The notes under the pieces are model-generated. The model was not told the DNA's origin. It searched no databases and saw only the letters and a list, made by a program, of their open reading frames with translations. Shown here in pieces: positions 54,133 to 62,154 of a DNA stretch of 64,000 nt (positions within the stretch are counted from its first letter, which is position 1; each line of letters opens with the position of its first letter). A program made the position numbers and the translations under genes. The stretch comes from Laceyella putida (GTDB lineage Bacteria > Bacillota > Bacilli > Thermoactinomycetales > Thermoactinomycetaceae), in NCBI RefSeq assembly GCF_042665195.1, contig NZ_JBHTBW010000015.1:52564-116563 (forward strand), in the 5' to 3' direction.

Positions 54133-54140
54133 TCGATGAT

Positions 54141-54165
54141 AAAAAAATCCCCCGGTTTGGGGGAT
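54141..54165 (-). terminator. Terminator of the aldo/keto reductase gene
   Basis: Minus-strand ATCCCCC-AAA-CCGGGGGAT-type stem followed by seven T. Confidence 0.85.
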
Positions 54166-54175
54166 GTGTCTGGTT

Positions 54176-55006
54176 TTAAAAATCGAAGTTGTCGGGATCC
54201 GGACCGAAGCGATGGTGCTTATCCAACGCGTCGATGCGCGCCATGTCTTCTTGGCTCAACTCAAAATCAAACACATCGGCGTTTTCTTGAATGCGATGCG
54301 CTTTGACCGATTTTGGAATCGTGACCACCCCGTGTTGCAGGTCCCAACGCAAGACGATCTGGGCTGGGGTTTTGCCGTATTTCTCCGCCAATTCCTGCAG
54401 AAGCGGGACATTGACCACTTCGCCCTGCATTAACGGGCTCCATGCTTCCAACTGAATGCCTTCTTGTTTGCAGAAGGAGAGGAGTTCTTTTTGCGCCAAG
54501 TACGGATGGAACTCAACTTGGTTTACCATGGGCTTCACTTCACTGTCAGTCAGCAGGTCTTGCAGATGGTGAATTTGGAAGTTGCTTACCCCAATCGCCC
54601 GCACCTTGCCGTCTTTATAGAGCTTCTCCAACGCTTTCCATGTTTCTTTGTACTTCCCTTTCACAGGCCAATGAATCAAATAGAGGTCAATATATTCTAA
54701 ACCCAGTTTGGTACGGCTTTCTTCAAATGCCTTGAGGGTGGACTCGTATCCTTGGTCGGCATTCCACACTTTGGTGGTGACAAACAACTCTTCCCGTGGC
54801 ACACCTGCCGCTTTGATGGCTGCGCCCACCCCTTCCTCGTTTTTGTATACCGCGGCGGTGTCGATGCTGCGGTATCCGGCTTGAATCGCTGCCTTCACCG
54901 CGTTTTCCACTTCTTGACCCTCTTTAACTTGCCATACGCCCAATCCCAACCACGGCATCTTCACGCCATTATGTAATACCGTTGCATCTGCCAAATGTTT
55001 TGCCAT
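54176..55006 (-). CDS. Aldo/keto reductase (glyoxal/methylglyoxal reductase type)
   Basis: NADPH-dependent reductase with a TIM barrel. The 276 residues show the catalytic tetrad: DTAAVYKNEEGVG (Asp, Tyr), FVTTKVWNADQG (Lys) and DLYLIHWPVKGK (His), and the cofactor block VTIPKSVKAHRIQENADVFD. Closest in layout to YvgN/YtbE of Bacillus. ATG follows GGGGGAG. Monocistronic. Confidence 0.93.
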   Translation of the reverse strand: MAKHLADATVLHNGVKMPWLGLGVWQVKEGQEVENAVKAAIQAGYRSIDTAAVYKNEEGVGAAIKAAGVPREELFVTTKVWNADQGYESTLKAFEESRTKLGLEYIDLYLIHWPVKGKYKETWKALEKLYKDGKVRAIGVSNFQIHHLQDLLTDSEVKPMVNQVEFHPYLAQKELLSFCKQEGIQLEAWSPLMQGEVVNVPLLQELAEKYGKTPAQIVLRWDLQHGVVTIPKSVKAHRIQENADVFDFELSQEDMARIDALDKHHRFGPDPDNFDF

Positions 55007-55473
55007 GCGATCTCCCCCATTTCACAAGCATATCCAGAGGTATTTTCCCCTCTATCATACAATTAAAACATAAGGTACTAGAAATAAGATAGTCTTATTA
55101 CCCACATTATAGAACATGTCAAATAAATCGTTTCCGCACTCCTTAGCCCCTTGACAGGCGACATCCGGCAACCAAGTCGCCTGCACCTCGTCGACACGAC
55201 TTCCGCAGTCTTAAAAGAAGCGCTAAGACTCTTTGCACACCAAAGCGCCAAGCGGCTCTCCGTCTTTTCGCTCTTATTCCCATCAACGGCAAAGACCGAA
55301 TTGTGAAATGTATGGGAAATGTCCAAAATGCCGCTTTCCAAGTTCTTTTAAAACATCTAATATATCAATATGCACATAGGCTTTTTCATGGAGATAACCC
55401 GCTTTTCTTATGGCAGGACAAGAGTTCGAAATCAAGAAAACATTCTGCACCTTAAACGGAAAGGAAAAAATTT
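55007..55473. other. Gap of 467 nt without a recognised gene
   Basis: It contains a GC-richer block (55120-55340) with a small hairpin GGCGAC/GTCGCC near 55155. An 87-codon minus-strand frame has no ribosome site and no recognisable product. It is not one of the repeat families. Upstream of the glycosidase gene I could not fix a promoter. Confidence 0.4.
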
Positions 55474-57114
55474 ATGGTGACCAATCAAACAAAAAAAATC
55501 GCCATTATCGCAGGTGCCATTGGAGCCTTAGCGTTGATCGGAGGCGGAATTTTCTATTTCGCCAACGCCGAGAGCGAAAAGACGGCAGCAAAGACAACCC
55601 AGGCCCCAGTCGCCAAGATTGAAGAATCTACTGAAGATTACAACGACGACACGAATGTTGAACTGGCCGAAGAGGCTGATGTAACCCATACGAACACACC
55701 AGCGGAAAAGAAACAAGTCCAACGCCAGATCCAAAAAATCCTTGTCGCTCACAACAATGTACCGAATAACGCGAATCGAAACACCCGTCCAACCCCAACC
55801 GCGCCAAGTGGGAGCGAAGGCACACATGACAGCACCCAAACAGGGAACGGCACAAAACCAGCGCCTACCGCTCCAGCAGGTCAAGTGAAACCGGGCGAAC
55901 AGCCCCAACCGACACCACAACCAGCGAAGCCGACGGAAAAGCCACCAGCCGTCAAGCCTGTCCCATTACCAGCACCCTTGCCGGATAAGTCAACTCAACC
56001 GACAACGAAGCCGACGGAAAAGCCCGCCCAGCCTCAACCACAACCGAATAAGCCACCAACTCAACCACAACCGAATAAGCCACCAACTCAACCACCGGCC
56101 GAAAAGCCAACCAACCCGACCGAACCTGGTGAAGTGAAAGAGCAAGGCTTGCAGGTGACCGCTTGGTATCCATTCTGGGGTGGCAAAGCGGCACAGACGG
56201 CAGTGGCGCAACAGCCGATCAAAAAGATTGATTTGTTCTATTATGAATTGAAAGAAGACGGCACAGTCGGCTTAATGCAATACGCCAAACCAGTCAGCCA
56301 AGAAGTGTTGACCGCCGCCCGTCAAAAAGGCGTGCAAATCAATGCCACTATCACCAATGCCGGGGGCTGGTCCAACTTCAACGAAGGGGCAAACCGTTTA
56401 CATGAACAGATCTCCACACCAGCGGCCCGCAGCAAATTAACCGATACATTGGTTCAATTTGCGATAACGAACAAATTTGATGGCTTAGATATCAATTTTG
56501 AAGTCATCTATGGCAAAGATCGTGACAATTTCTCCTTGTTTATGGAAGAGCTCTCCGCCAAGCTGCATAAACACAACAAAAAGTTATCCATATGCGCTTA
56601 TGTAAAATTCTCCGAACCGGGCAATTGGGACGGTAACCTGGCCCAAGATTGGAAGCGGCTCGGACAAGCCGTTGACGAATTCAAAGTGATGGCCTACAAC
56701 TACAGCATGGCCTCACCGGGACCCGGTGCGCCAGTGAATTGGCTGGATCAAATCATCCAATTCGGAAAAAAACAAATGCCCGCCAAAAAGTTGTTCATCG
56801 GTTTGCCTTCATATAGCTATGAATGGAATTTGAATACAGGCCAACGTTATACGGTGACGTACGCCACCGCACAAAACCTGATCAAGAAATACAATGTGAC
56901 CCAGATTAAACGCGATGAAAACGGTGAACCTTATTTCACTTACAACAACGACAAAGGTGAACCTTTCAAAACTTACTTCCAAGACGCAACCAGCTGGAAG
57001 AAGAAGATCGAAATGATCAAAACCAAACACGCCGATATTGGCGGCATCTCCAATTGGTATCTCGGCGCCGAAGACCCGGCCACTTGGCATGTCGTTAAAA
57101 GCGAATTAAAATAA
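55474..57114 (+). CDS. Membrane-anchored GH18-like glycosidase with a variant active site
   Basis: The 546 residues begin with a signal anchor (IAIIAGAIGALALIGGGIFY, about 9-28), then an acidic stretch and a Pro/Thr/Lys-rich linker (about 95-225, with a 9-residue QPQPNKPPT repeat twice). A glycoside hydrolase family 18 domain follows from GLQVTAWYPFWGGK. The catalytic segment reads FDGLDINFE: D336, D339 and the acid E343 are present, but the third Asp of DxxDxDxE is Asn341. The later block VMAYNYS has the expected Met-x-Tyr. A cell-wall or spore-cortex glucosaminidase or chitinase-like role is likely. ATG follows GGAAAGGA. Confidence 0.85.
   Translation: MVTNQTKKIAIIAGAIGALALIGGGIFYFANAESEKTAAKTTQAPVAKIEESTEDYNDDTNVELAEEADVTHTNTPAEKKQVQRQIQKILVAHNNVPNNANRNTRPTPTAPSGSEGTHDSTQTGNGTKPAPTAPAGQVKPGEQPQPTPQPAKPTEKPPAVKPVPLPAPLPDKSTQPTTKPTEKPAQPQPQPNKPPTQPQPNKPPTQPPAEKPTNPTEPGEVKEQGLQVTAWYPFWGGKAAQTAVAQQPIKKIDLFYYELKEDGTVGLMQYAKPVSQEVLTAARQKGVQINATITNAGGWSNFNEGANRLHEQISTPAARSKLTDTLVQFAITNKFDGLDINFEVIYGKDRDNFSLFMEELSAKLHKHNKKLSICAYVKFSEPGNWDGNLAQDWKRLGQAVDEFKVMAYNYSMASPGPGAPVNWLDQIIQFGKKQMPAKKLFIGLPSYSYEWNLNTGQRYTVTYATAQNLIKKYNVTQIKRDENGEPYFTYNNDKGEPFKTYFQDATSWKKKIEMIKTKHADIGGISNWYLGAEDPATWHVVKSELK
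56035..56088 (+). repeat. Two tandem 27-nt units in the glycosidase linker
   Basis: Two identical 27-nt units (56035-56061, 56062-56088) each encode QPQPNKPPT. An in-frame coding repeat that could expand or shrink the linker. Confidence 0.85.
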
Positions 57115-57375
57115 CAGGATAATGACAAAGCCTATTGGAGGAAGATTTTTGCCTGTACCCTGTGGGTGAAAGCGGAGTGACTGGGAGCTTTAAATCAAGC
57201 GGAGTGCCGAACGGAGGAGGAAAGCGGGCAACCCTAAGAACGACAGTGACTTTGCCCTCAAGCTCACGAGGACAGGCCCGCGCCGAAGTACGATAACGGA
57301 GCTCCTTCCTGATTGAGCGACCATGGAACGCAGACTCAAAAATCGACTCCGGGGCCACTTTGATCATTAAAATAA
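57105..57375 (-). repeat. MITE-like intergenic repeat, copy B, with flanking direct repeats
   Basis: An element of about 251 bp (57115-57365), inverted relative to copies A and C, is bounded by ATTAAAATAA at 57105-57114 and 57366-57375. The first direct repeat includes the stop codon of the glycosidase gene. Its ends carry CTTTGTCA/CAAAG-type inverted termini. Confidence 0.8.
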
Positions 57376-57387
57376 ATTTCATTCCAT

Positions 57388-57430
57388 CGACAGCCCAGTT
57401 CCCTCCCAATCAGGAGGAACTGGGCTGTCG
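57388..57430. other. Long hairpin without a T-run
   Basis: CGACAGCCCAGTTCC(C)TCC pairs with GGAGGAACTGGGCTGTCG: 18 bp, one bulged C, loop CAATCA. It probably terminated the glycosidase mRNA before copy B was inserted; the lack of a T-run leaves this open. Confidence 0.6.
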
Positions 57431-57446
57431 CCATGTTAACCGTTCA

Positions 57447-57475
57447 TTGACAAAAACATACCACTTCCCTATAAT
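57447..57475 (+). promoter_or_regulatory. Sigma-A promoter of the aromatic amino acid hydroxylase
   Basis: Perfect TTGACA (57447-57452), 17 nt, TATAAT (57470-57475), 65 nt before the start codon. Confidence 0.88.
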
Positions 57476-57539
57476 TACTTTAGCACTTTTTAGCTTATAC
57501 GCTTTTTAGCGTTAAAGCAAGTTGGGGAGAGGAAACCAC

Positions 57540-59246
57540 ATGAACATACCTGCTCATTTGCAACCTTATGTGTCCAAACAGCATTATCAACGTTATACCC
57601 CGATCAATCAGGCTGTTTGGCGCTATGTGATGAGACAGAATCACCGTTTTTTTCAGCATACAGCCCATGAAGCCTATACAAGTGGATTAAATAAAACCGG
57701 CATCAACATTGAGCGCATCCCCCGCGTTGAGGAGATGGACGCTTGCTTGAAACCCTTTGGCTGGGGCGCCGTTCCCATTGACGGTTTGATTCCAGGCGTC
57801 GCTTTCTTTGATTTCCAAGCGCGCGGACTCTTGCCGATCGCCACGGAAATCCGCACATTGGAACATATCCTGTATACGCCCGCCCCCGACATTATCCACG
57901 AAGCGGCGGGTCATGCGCCGATCCTGTCTGATGAAAAGTACGCCACTTATGTGAAACGATTCGGGCAAATCGGTGCCAAAGCGCTGGCGACGCGGGAAGA
58001 ACATGAAGTATTTGAAGCGACGCGCAGATTGACGATTGTCATGGAAGACCCCCATTCCACACCGGCGATGATCGAAGACGCCGAACGGGAATTGCGGGAG
58101 AAAATCGCCCAATCAACGGAAGTGTCCGAGGCAACACAAATCGGACGCCTCTATTGGTGGACCGTCGAATATGGTTTGATTGGTGACCTGGAGCGACCAA
58201 CCATCTACGGGGCCGGACTCTTGTCTTCCATTGGCGAAGGGCAGTCTTGTCTGGCGCCGGAAGTAACCAAGTTGCCGTTTGATCTGGAGACTTGCATCCA
58301 AACGGATTACGATGTCACCAAACCACAGCCACAGCTGTTTGTCTGCCGAGACTTTGATGAATTGATCGAGGCGGTTGAACGCTTTGCCGACCGAATGGCT
58401 TTTCGCGTCGGGGGGACAACCAGCTTGCAAAAGGCGGTGCGTTCCGCCCATCTGGCCACAGCTGAGTTTAGTTCCGGCTTACAGGTGAGTGGCGTCTTTG
58501 CCGAGTTGGTCCATGATGAACAGGGAGAAGCCATTTACTTGCGCACAACTGGGCCAACGGCGCTTAGCTATGGCGGGCGCACCCTCCCTGGCCATGGAAA
58601 AGAGACGCACCGTGACGGGTTTGGCGCTCCCATCGGTGAAGTGCGGAACCTCGTTTGCCCGCTGGAAGAGATGACTGCCGCTCGATGGGCCGAGAGCGGC
58701 TGGCCGCCGGGCGCCGACGTGGAACTTCACTACACCAGCGGCATCAAGCTCAAGGGGAAACTAACCGATGCCGTCTTCCAAGACCAGCGGCTGATCCTGC
58801 TGTCGTTTGAACAATGTTCAGTCACTTATGGCGATCGGGTCCTGTTCCATCCCGACTGGGGAACATACGATTTGGCTATCGGGTCCCGCATCCCGTCCGT
58901 TTATGCGGGTGCGGCCGATCCGGAAACTTATTTTGCCGATGAAGTGAGTGCGGCCGTCACCGAAGAAGAAATCACTCCCACGCTGTCCACGTTGGACCAT
59001 CTCTATCAAGCGGTGCGCGAAGTGCGCGAAGGGGAGCGGAGTGTCGACTCATTGCACTGCATCATGGAAATGTTGGATGACCATTATCCCGATGATTGGC
59101 TGTTGCGGTTGGAGATGCTGGAAATCACCGCCAAACATCAGCGGGAGCAATGGGCCGCCCGATTGAAGGAACAGTTGGACACCTTGCAACAAACCAAACC
59201 TGAGCTGGCTTCTTTGATTCAAAACGGATTGAAACTGATTGATTGA
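57540..59246 (+). CDS. phhA: Aromatic amino acid hydroxylase with a long C-terminal extension
   Basis: Pterin-dependent phenylalanine hydroxylase family. From ATG 57540 (GAGAGGAAA upstream) it has 568 residues. Iron ligands are H120 and H125 in DIIHEAAGHAPIL and E210 in YWWTVEYGLIGD; GAGLLSSIGEGQSCL closes the catalytic part near residue 250. The remaining 300 residues (SGLQVSGVFAELVHDEQG onward) are not part of ordinary bacterial enzymes. Long hydroxylases of similar size occur in the Bacillus cereus group. The extension starts with a beta-rich part and ends helical. Phenylalanine as substrate is by family only. Confidence 0.88.
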   Translation: MNIPAHLQPYVSKQHYQRYTPINQAVWRYVMRQNHRFFQHTAHEAYTSGLNKTGINIERIPRVEEMDACLKPFGWGAVPIDGLIPGVAFFDFQARGLLPIATEIRTLEHILYTPAPDIIHEAAGHAPILSDEKYATYVKRFGQIGAKALATREEHEVFEATRRLTIVMEDPHSTPAMIEDAERELREKIAQSTEVSEATQIGRLYWWTVEYGLIGDLERPTIYGAGLLSSIGEGQSCLAPEVTKLPFDLETCIQTDYDVTKPQPQLFVCRDFDELIEAVERFADRMAFRVGGTTSLQKAVRSAHLATAEFSSGLQVSGVFAELVHDEQGEAIYLRTTGPTALSYGGRTLPGHGKETHRDGFGAPIGEVRNLVCPLEEMTAARWAESGWPPGADVELHYTSGIKLKGKLTDAVFQDQRLILLSFEQCSVTYGDRVLFHPDWGTYDLAIGSRIPSVYAGAADPETYFADEVSAAVTEEEITPTLSTLDHLYQAVREVREGERSVDSLHCIMEMLDDHYPDDWLLRLEMLEITAKHQREQWAARLKEQLDTLQQTKPELASLIQNGLKLID

Positions 59247-59262
59247 ACACCATCCATGAAAC

Positions 59263-59302
59263 AAGCCGAAAGGGCAGACACTTTGTCCATTTCGGCTTTT
59301 CT
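59263..59302 (+). terminator. Terminator of the aromatic amino acid hydroxylase
   Basis: AAGCCGAAA and TTTCGGCTT close a stem over GGGCAGA/TTGTCC and are followed by TTCTG, a short T-run. Confidence 0.75.
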
Positions 59303-59334
59303 GCTATAAGCAAAGAAATACGCGAGAAACATGA

Positions 59335-59513
59335 ACAAGATTCAATCTTGTGAGCTTGCTGACAAAGTGGCCCAGGAGTCGATTTTTGAGTCTGCGTTCC
59401 TTGGTCGCTCTCACAGGAAGTAGCTCCCAGTCACTCCGCTTTCACCCACAGGGTACAGGCAAAAATCTTCCTCCTCTAGGCTTTGTCATTACCCTGACAA
59501 GATTCAATCTTGT
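59335..59513 (+). repeat. MITE-like intergenic repeat, copy C (internally deleted), with flanking direct repeats
   Basis: An element of 145 bp (59352-59496) sits between two copies of ACAAGATTCAATCTTGT (59335-59351 and 59497-59513), itself a palindrome. Its left part matches copy B up to AGCTCC, and its right part resumes at the second AGCTCC of B, so the middle is deleted. Termini TGACAAAG and CTTTGTCA are inverted. Confidence 0.8.
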
Positions 59514-59766
59514 CATTTTATAATGAATCAAGGCATGATGTTTCCAGGAAAGGACTGATGAAATGAAATGGTTAAAGGATAGGACACCATGATCGCACAG
59601 TTCCCGCAATAATCGGGCTCCCTCATCCTGCTGACCAGTCAGGTTCCCCTCAAGCAACCATTCGGCATACTGCCGTTTCTCCCATCGATGCAGTTCTGCC
59701 GCCTTTAACAGCCACGATTCAACAAATATGAGCAGTTGCCCGGTGTTCTGATCGATCTCCCCTCAT
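59442..59766 (-). pseudogene. Degenerate small gene cut by repeat copy C
   Basis: A minus-strand frame reads EIDQNTGQLLIFVESWLLK, AAELHRWEKRQYAEWLLEGN and QQDEGARLLRELCDHGV, which looks protein-like but has no in-frame start. Removing one G from GGGG after ATG 59766 would join it to a start codon. The frame then runs into copy C at its 3' end. I do not recognise the family. Could also be chance or a sequence error. Confidence 0.35.
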
Positions 59767-59896
59767 TCGCCCAACTATCACAAACTCCGCCAAAAATCTC
59801 AAAAGGATGCAGGAAATATTTTCATTTGCGCGAAAATAAAATATCTAATCCGATAGACGACTAATCCATAACCCAGGAATAAACCATTCCCGTCCC

Positions 59897-59923
59897 CAAC
59901 AAATACCACTTGACTATTTGTTG
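59897..59923. promoter_or_regulatory. Palindromic operator candidate over the kinase -35 box
   Basis: CAACAAATA-N9-TATTTGTTG is a perfect 9-bp inverted repeat that includes TTGACT of the promoter. A repressor dimer site is likely, but the regulator is unknown. Confidence 0.6.
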
Positions 59924-59939
59924 AATATGCTTTTATAAT
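59910..59939 (+). promoter_or_regulatory. Sigma-A promoter of the Ser/Thr kinase gene
   Basis: TTGACT (59910-59915), 18 nt, TATAAT (59934-59939), giving a leader of about 130 nt. Confidence 0.75.
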
Positions 59940-60075
59940 TCTATCTTTTCTTTGTCATTTATGTATAATAAACTTGTCTAATTTTACTACTTGTGATGAT
60001 ACCTTTTCTAGATATGTTTGTGCTTTACATACAACAAAAGGGACGGCACTACTTCATCCCGGAAAGGTGATAACA

Positions 60076-61575
60076 GTGGAAGGAAAGCAACTAGGTGGGA
60101 GGTATGAGATTCTCCATCCCTTGGGTGAAGGCGGGATGGCGGTCGTTTACAAGGCCAAGGATCATCTCCTCAACCGCCATGTAGCGATTAAAGTCATGAA
60201 CCAAAAACTTCATGAGGGCGAACCCGCCATTCAGCGCTTCATCCGTGAAGCCCAAACGGCCGGCAAGTTTTCCCATCCGAACATTGTCAATGTGTTTGAT
60301 ATCGGAAATGAAAATGATCTGTACTATATGGTCATGGAACTGATCGAAGGCCCCACGCTCGGAAAATTGATTGAAGAGCGCGGCCCTTTGCCGGCCAAAG
60401 AAGCGATTTCCATCATGATGCAAATCTGTGACGGCTTGGCCCATGCCCATAAACATGAGATCATCCATCGGGACATTAAGCCGCATAACATCATGTGCAC
60501 CGCCAATGGCACCTACAAGATCACGGATTTTGGGATTTCGCGTTTGCTGAGCGCTGCAACCCAGTATACCAAAACGGGAACGGTGATGGGTTCAGTCCAC
60601 TATTTCTCACCCGAGCAAGCGTGCGGGCAAGAGCTTAATTACTCCTCGGACTTGTACTCGCTGGGAATCGTGTTGTATGAGCTGGTTACGGGTGATGTTC
60701 CTTTTGATGCGGACCAATCGGTCGCGATCGCGTTAAAGCACCTGCAAGAGCCCGTTCCCGATCCGCGCGACAAGAACCAAGCGTTGCCAGCGGCTTTATG
60801 TGACATCATCTATAAGGCATTAGAGAAAAAACCGGAAGACCGCTACCAATCGGCCGAAGAATTGAAACAAGCCCTGCAAAAAGCCTTGTTCGCTCCAGCC
60901 CATGCGTTGGAAACACCTGAAGAGAATCAGTGCCCAACCCAGACGGAAACGGCCGTCACCGTGGAAACGGCGCGCTCCAAACCGAGGAAATTCTTCCGCT
61001 TCGCCTTACTGGGAACCATTCCCCTTGTCCTGATCCTGGGCTTTGTCTTCTTTAACGTAAGCGGGGAGAAAGCGCCCAAAAAACAGCAAACGGCCCAGAC
61101 TGATCTGCCGGCGGATACCCAACCGGGGGATAAACAGTTGCAAAGCACCAAACCGATGACACCGTCAACGGAACAAGCGCATCATGAGGACAAGAATGCG
61201 GATAAACAGGAAAAGGACGATAACCAACTGGTTCCCGAGCCGGAACGGGAAAAAACGCCATCGGAAGAGCCCTCGAAAGAAGAGCCGGGTAGCGAAGAAC
61301 CCGACAACGGGAATCCCCCACCGGCGCAAGAGCCCAGCCCCGTTACATACATTGTGATTGTGGATCAATTTTCGGATCAAGCCAATGCCGATAATTGTGT
61401 GCAATCGCTAAAAAGCAAAGGAATCGAGGCAAGCTACTACGAAACGAGCGGCGATGCGGGAACCGTCTATGTCGTCTCGGCAGGCGAATTCAATGACGAA
61501 CAGGCCGCCAATGCACGGGCTGAAGATGTGCGAAACGCCGGATACCCAAACGCCAAAGTGTCCAAAAAAGAGTAG
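60076..61575 (+). CDS. Membrane Ser/Thr protein kinase with an extracellular SPOR domain
   Basis: The start is GTG 60076 after GGAAAGGTGA; 499 residues. The kinase domain (about 9-270) is complete: glycine loop LGEGGMAVVYKA, K39 in AIKV, E58 in helix C, HRDIKPHN with D133, DFG with D151, and GSVHYFSPEQ. A basic juxtamembrane part and one membrane helix (FALLGTIPLVLILGFVFF) follow, then a Glu/Pro/Lys-rich stalk and a C-terminal SPOR-like domain (YIVIVDQFSDQANADNCVQS, VYVVSAGEFNDEQAANA). Bacillus PrkC has PASTA repeats outside instead. SPOR domains bind glycan stripped of stem peptides, so this kinase may sense such peptidoglycan. No phosphatase gene is adjacent. Confidence 0.93.
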   Translation: MEGKQLGGRYEILHPLGEGGMAVVYKAKDHLLNRHVAIKVMNQKLHEGEPAIQRFIREAQTAGKFSHPNIVNVFDIGNENDLYYMVMELIEGPTLGKLIEERGPLPAKEAISIMMQICDGLAHAHKHEIIHRDIKPHNIMCTANGTYKITDFGISRLLSAATQYTKTGTVMGSVHYFSPEQACGQELNYSSDLYSLGIVLYELVTGDVPFDADQSVAIALKHLQEPVPDPRDKNQALPAALCDIIYKALEKKPEDRYQSAEELKQALQKALFAPAHALETPEENQCPTQTETAVTVETARSKPRKFFRFALLGTIPLVLILGFVFFNVSGEKAPKKQQTAQTDLPADTQPGDKQLQSTKPMTPSTEQAHHEDKNADKQEKDDNQLVPEPEREKTPSEEPSKEEPGSEEPDNGNPPPAQEPSPVTYIVIVDQFSDQANADNCVQSLKSKGIEASYYETSGDAGTVYVVSAGEFNDEQAANARAEDVRNAGYPNAKVSKKE

Positions 61576-61668
61576 CCATCGCTTATACTATTCATAAAAT
61601 GAATAATATTATATAATATGTCTGTACTTGGCATCATTTACATCTTAGCGTAAGGGGATAAGGTGCAG

Positions 61669-61965
61669 ATGAACGTGATCCAAAATTGGGCGAGCGTCAG
61701 CGAAGGCGAGGCACTTGTGTTCAGTGGCCATGTGGAGGCAGGCAAAACGATCAAGTTTTGGATTCCAGGCGTTGCTCCCAGCATCAACTATGTGTTTGAA
61801 GTCACCGTGGAAAGGGAAGGTGGCGGCAGCATCACCAAAACCTTGACCCAAACAGCCAATACCGTCACATTCACCAATATGATCGCCGGAGATTATCACT
61901 TCTACATCCACAGCAAAAACAGCAGCACCATCTTCACCATGTACCAAATCACTTACAATTATTAG
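61669..61965 (+). CDS. Small hypothetical protein (98 residues), beta-rich
   Basis: ATG 61669 lies 5 nt after AAGG; GTG 61663 is the alternative. The sequence alternates hydrophobic and polar residues (EALVFSGHVEAGKTIKFWIP, NTVTFTNMIAGDYHFYIHSK) as in a small beta-sandwich, with Tyr/Ile-rich C-terminus MYQITYNY. No signal peptide, membrane segment or cysteine. I do not recognise it. It follows the kinase gene by 93 nt, with a TATAAT at 61612-61617 that has a poor -35, and it ends at a terminator. Confidence 0.7.
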   Translation: MNVIQNWASVSEGEALVFSGHVEAGKTIKFWIPGVAPSINYVFEVTVEREGGGSITKTLTQTANTVTFTNMIAGDYHFYIHSKNSSTIFTMYQITYNY

Positions 61966-62015
61966 CCTTGCCCCAACTGAATTTGAAAGATTGGCAAGTT
62001 TGGCTCTCACTTCAA

Positions 62016-62047
62016 TCGAACCGTCCGATAAGGGGTTCGATTTTTTT
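62016..62047 (+). terminator. Terminator of the 98-residue protein gene
   Basis: TCGAACC and GGTTCGA around an 11-nt loop followed by seven T. Confidence 0.88.
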
Positions 62048-62093
62048 ATGTCAATAAATATCATACCAATGAGTATATTTCCATTTCCTTCAG

Positions 62094-62121
62094 TTGACTT
62101 ATCTATGCATAATCATATAAA
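62094..62121 (+). promoter_or_regulatory. Candidate sigma-A promoter upstream of the peptide transporter
   Basis: TTGACT (62094-62099), 16 nt, TATAAA (62116-62121). It would give a leader of about 330 nt, so a closer promoter may exist. Confidence 0.5.
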
Positions 62122-62154
62122 ATCCGTTATAAGAAAACTTTTTGTTTTTGTATA

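Noticed and set aside
55078..55341. 87-codon minus-strand frame before the glycosidase gene
   Set aside because: No ribosome site, Ser/Arg/Cys-rich composition and no recognisable family; chance frame more likely.
56035..56088. Tandem 27-nt units as a possible CRISPR or VNTR locus
   Set aside because: In-frame coding repeats of a Pro-rich linker without spacers. No CRISPR array is seen in the window.
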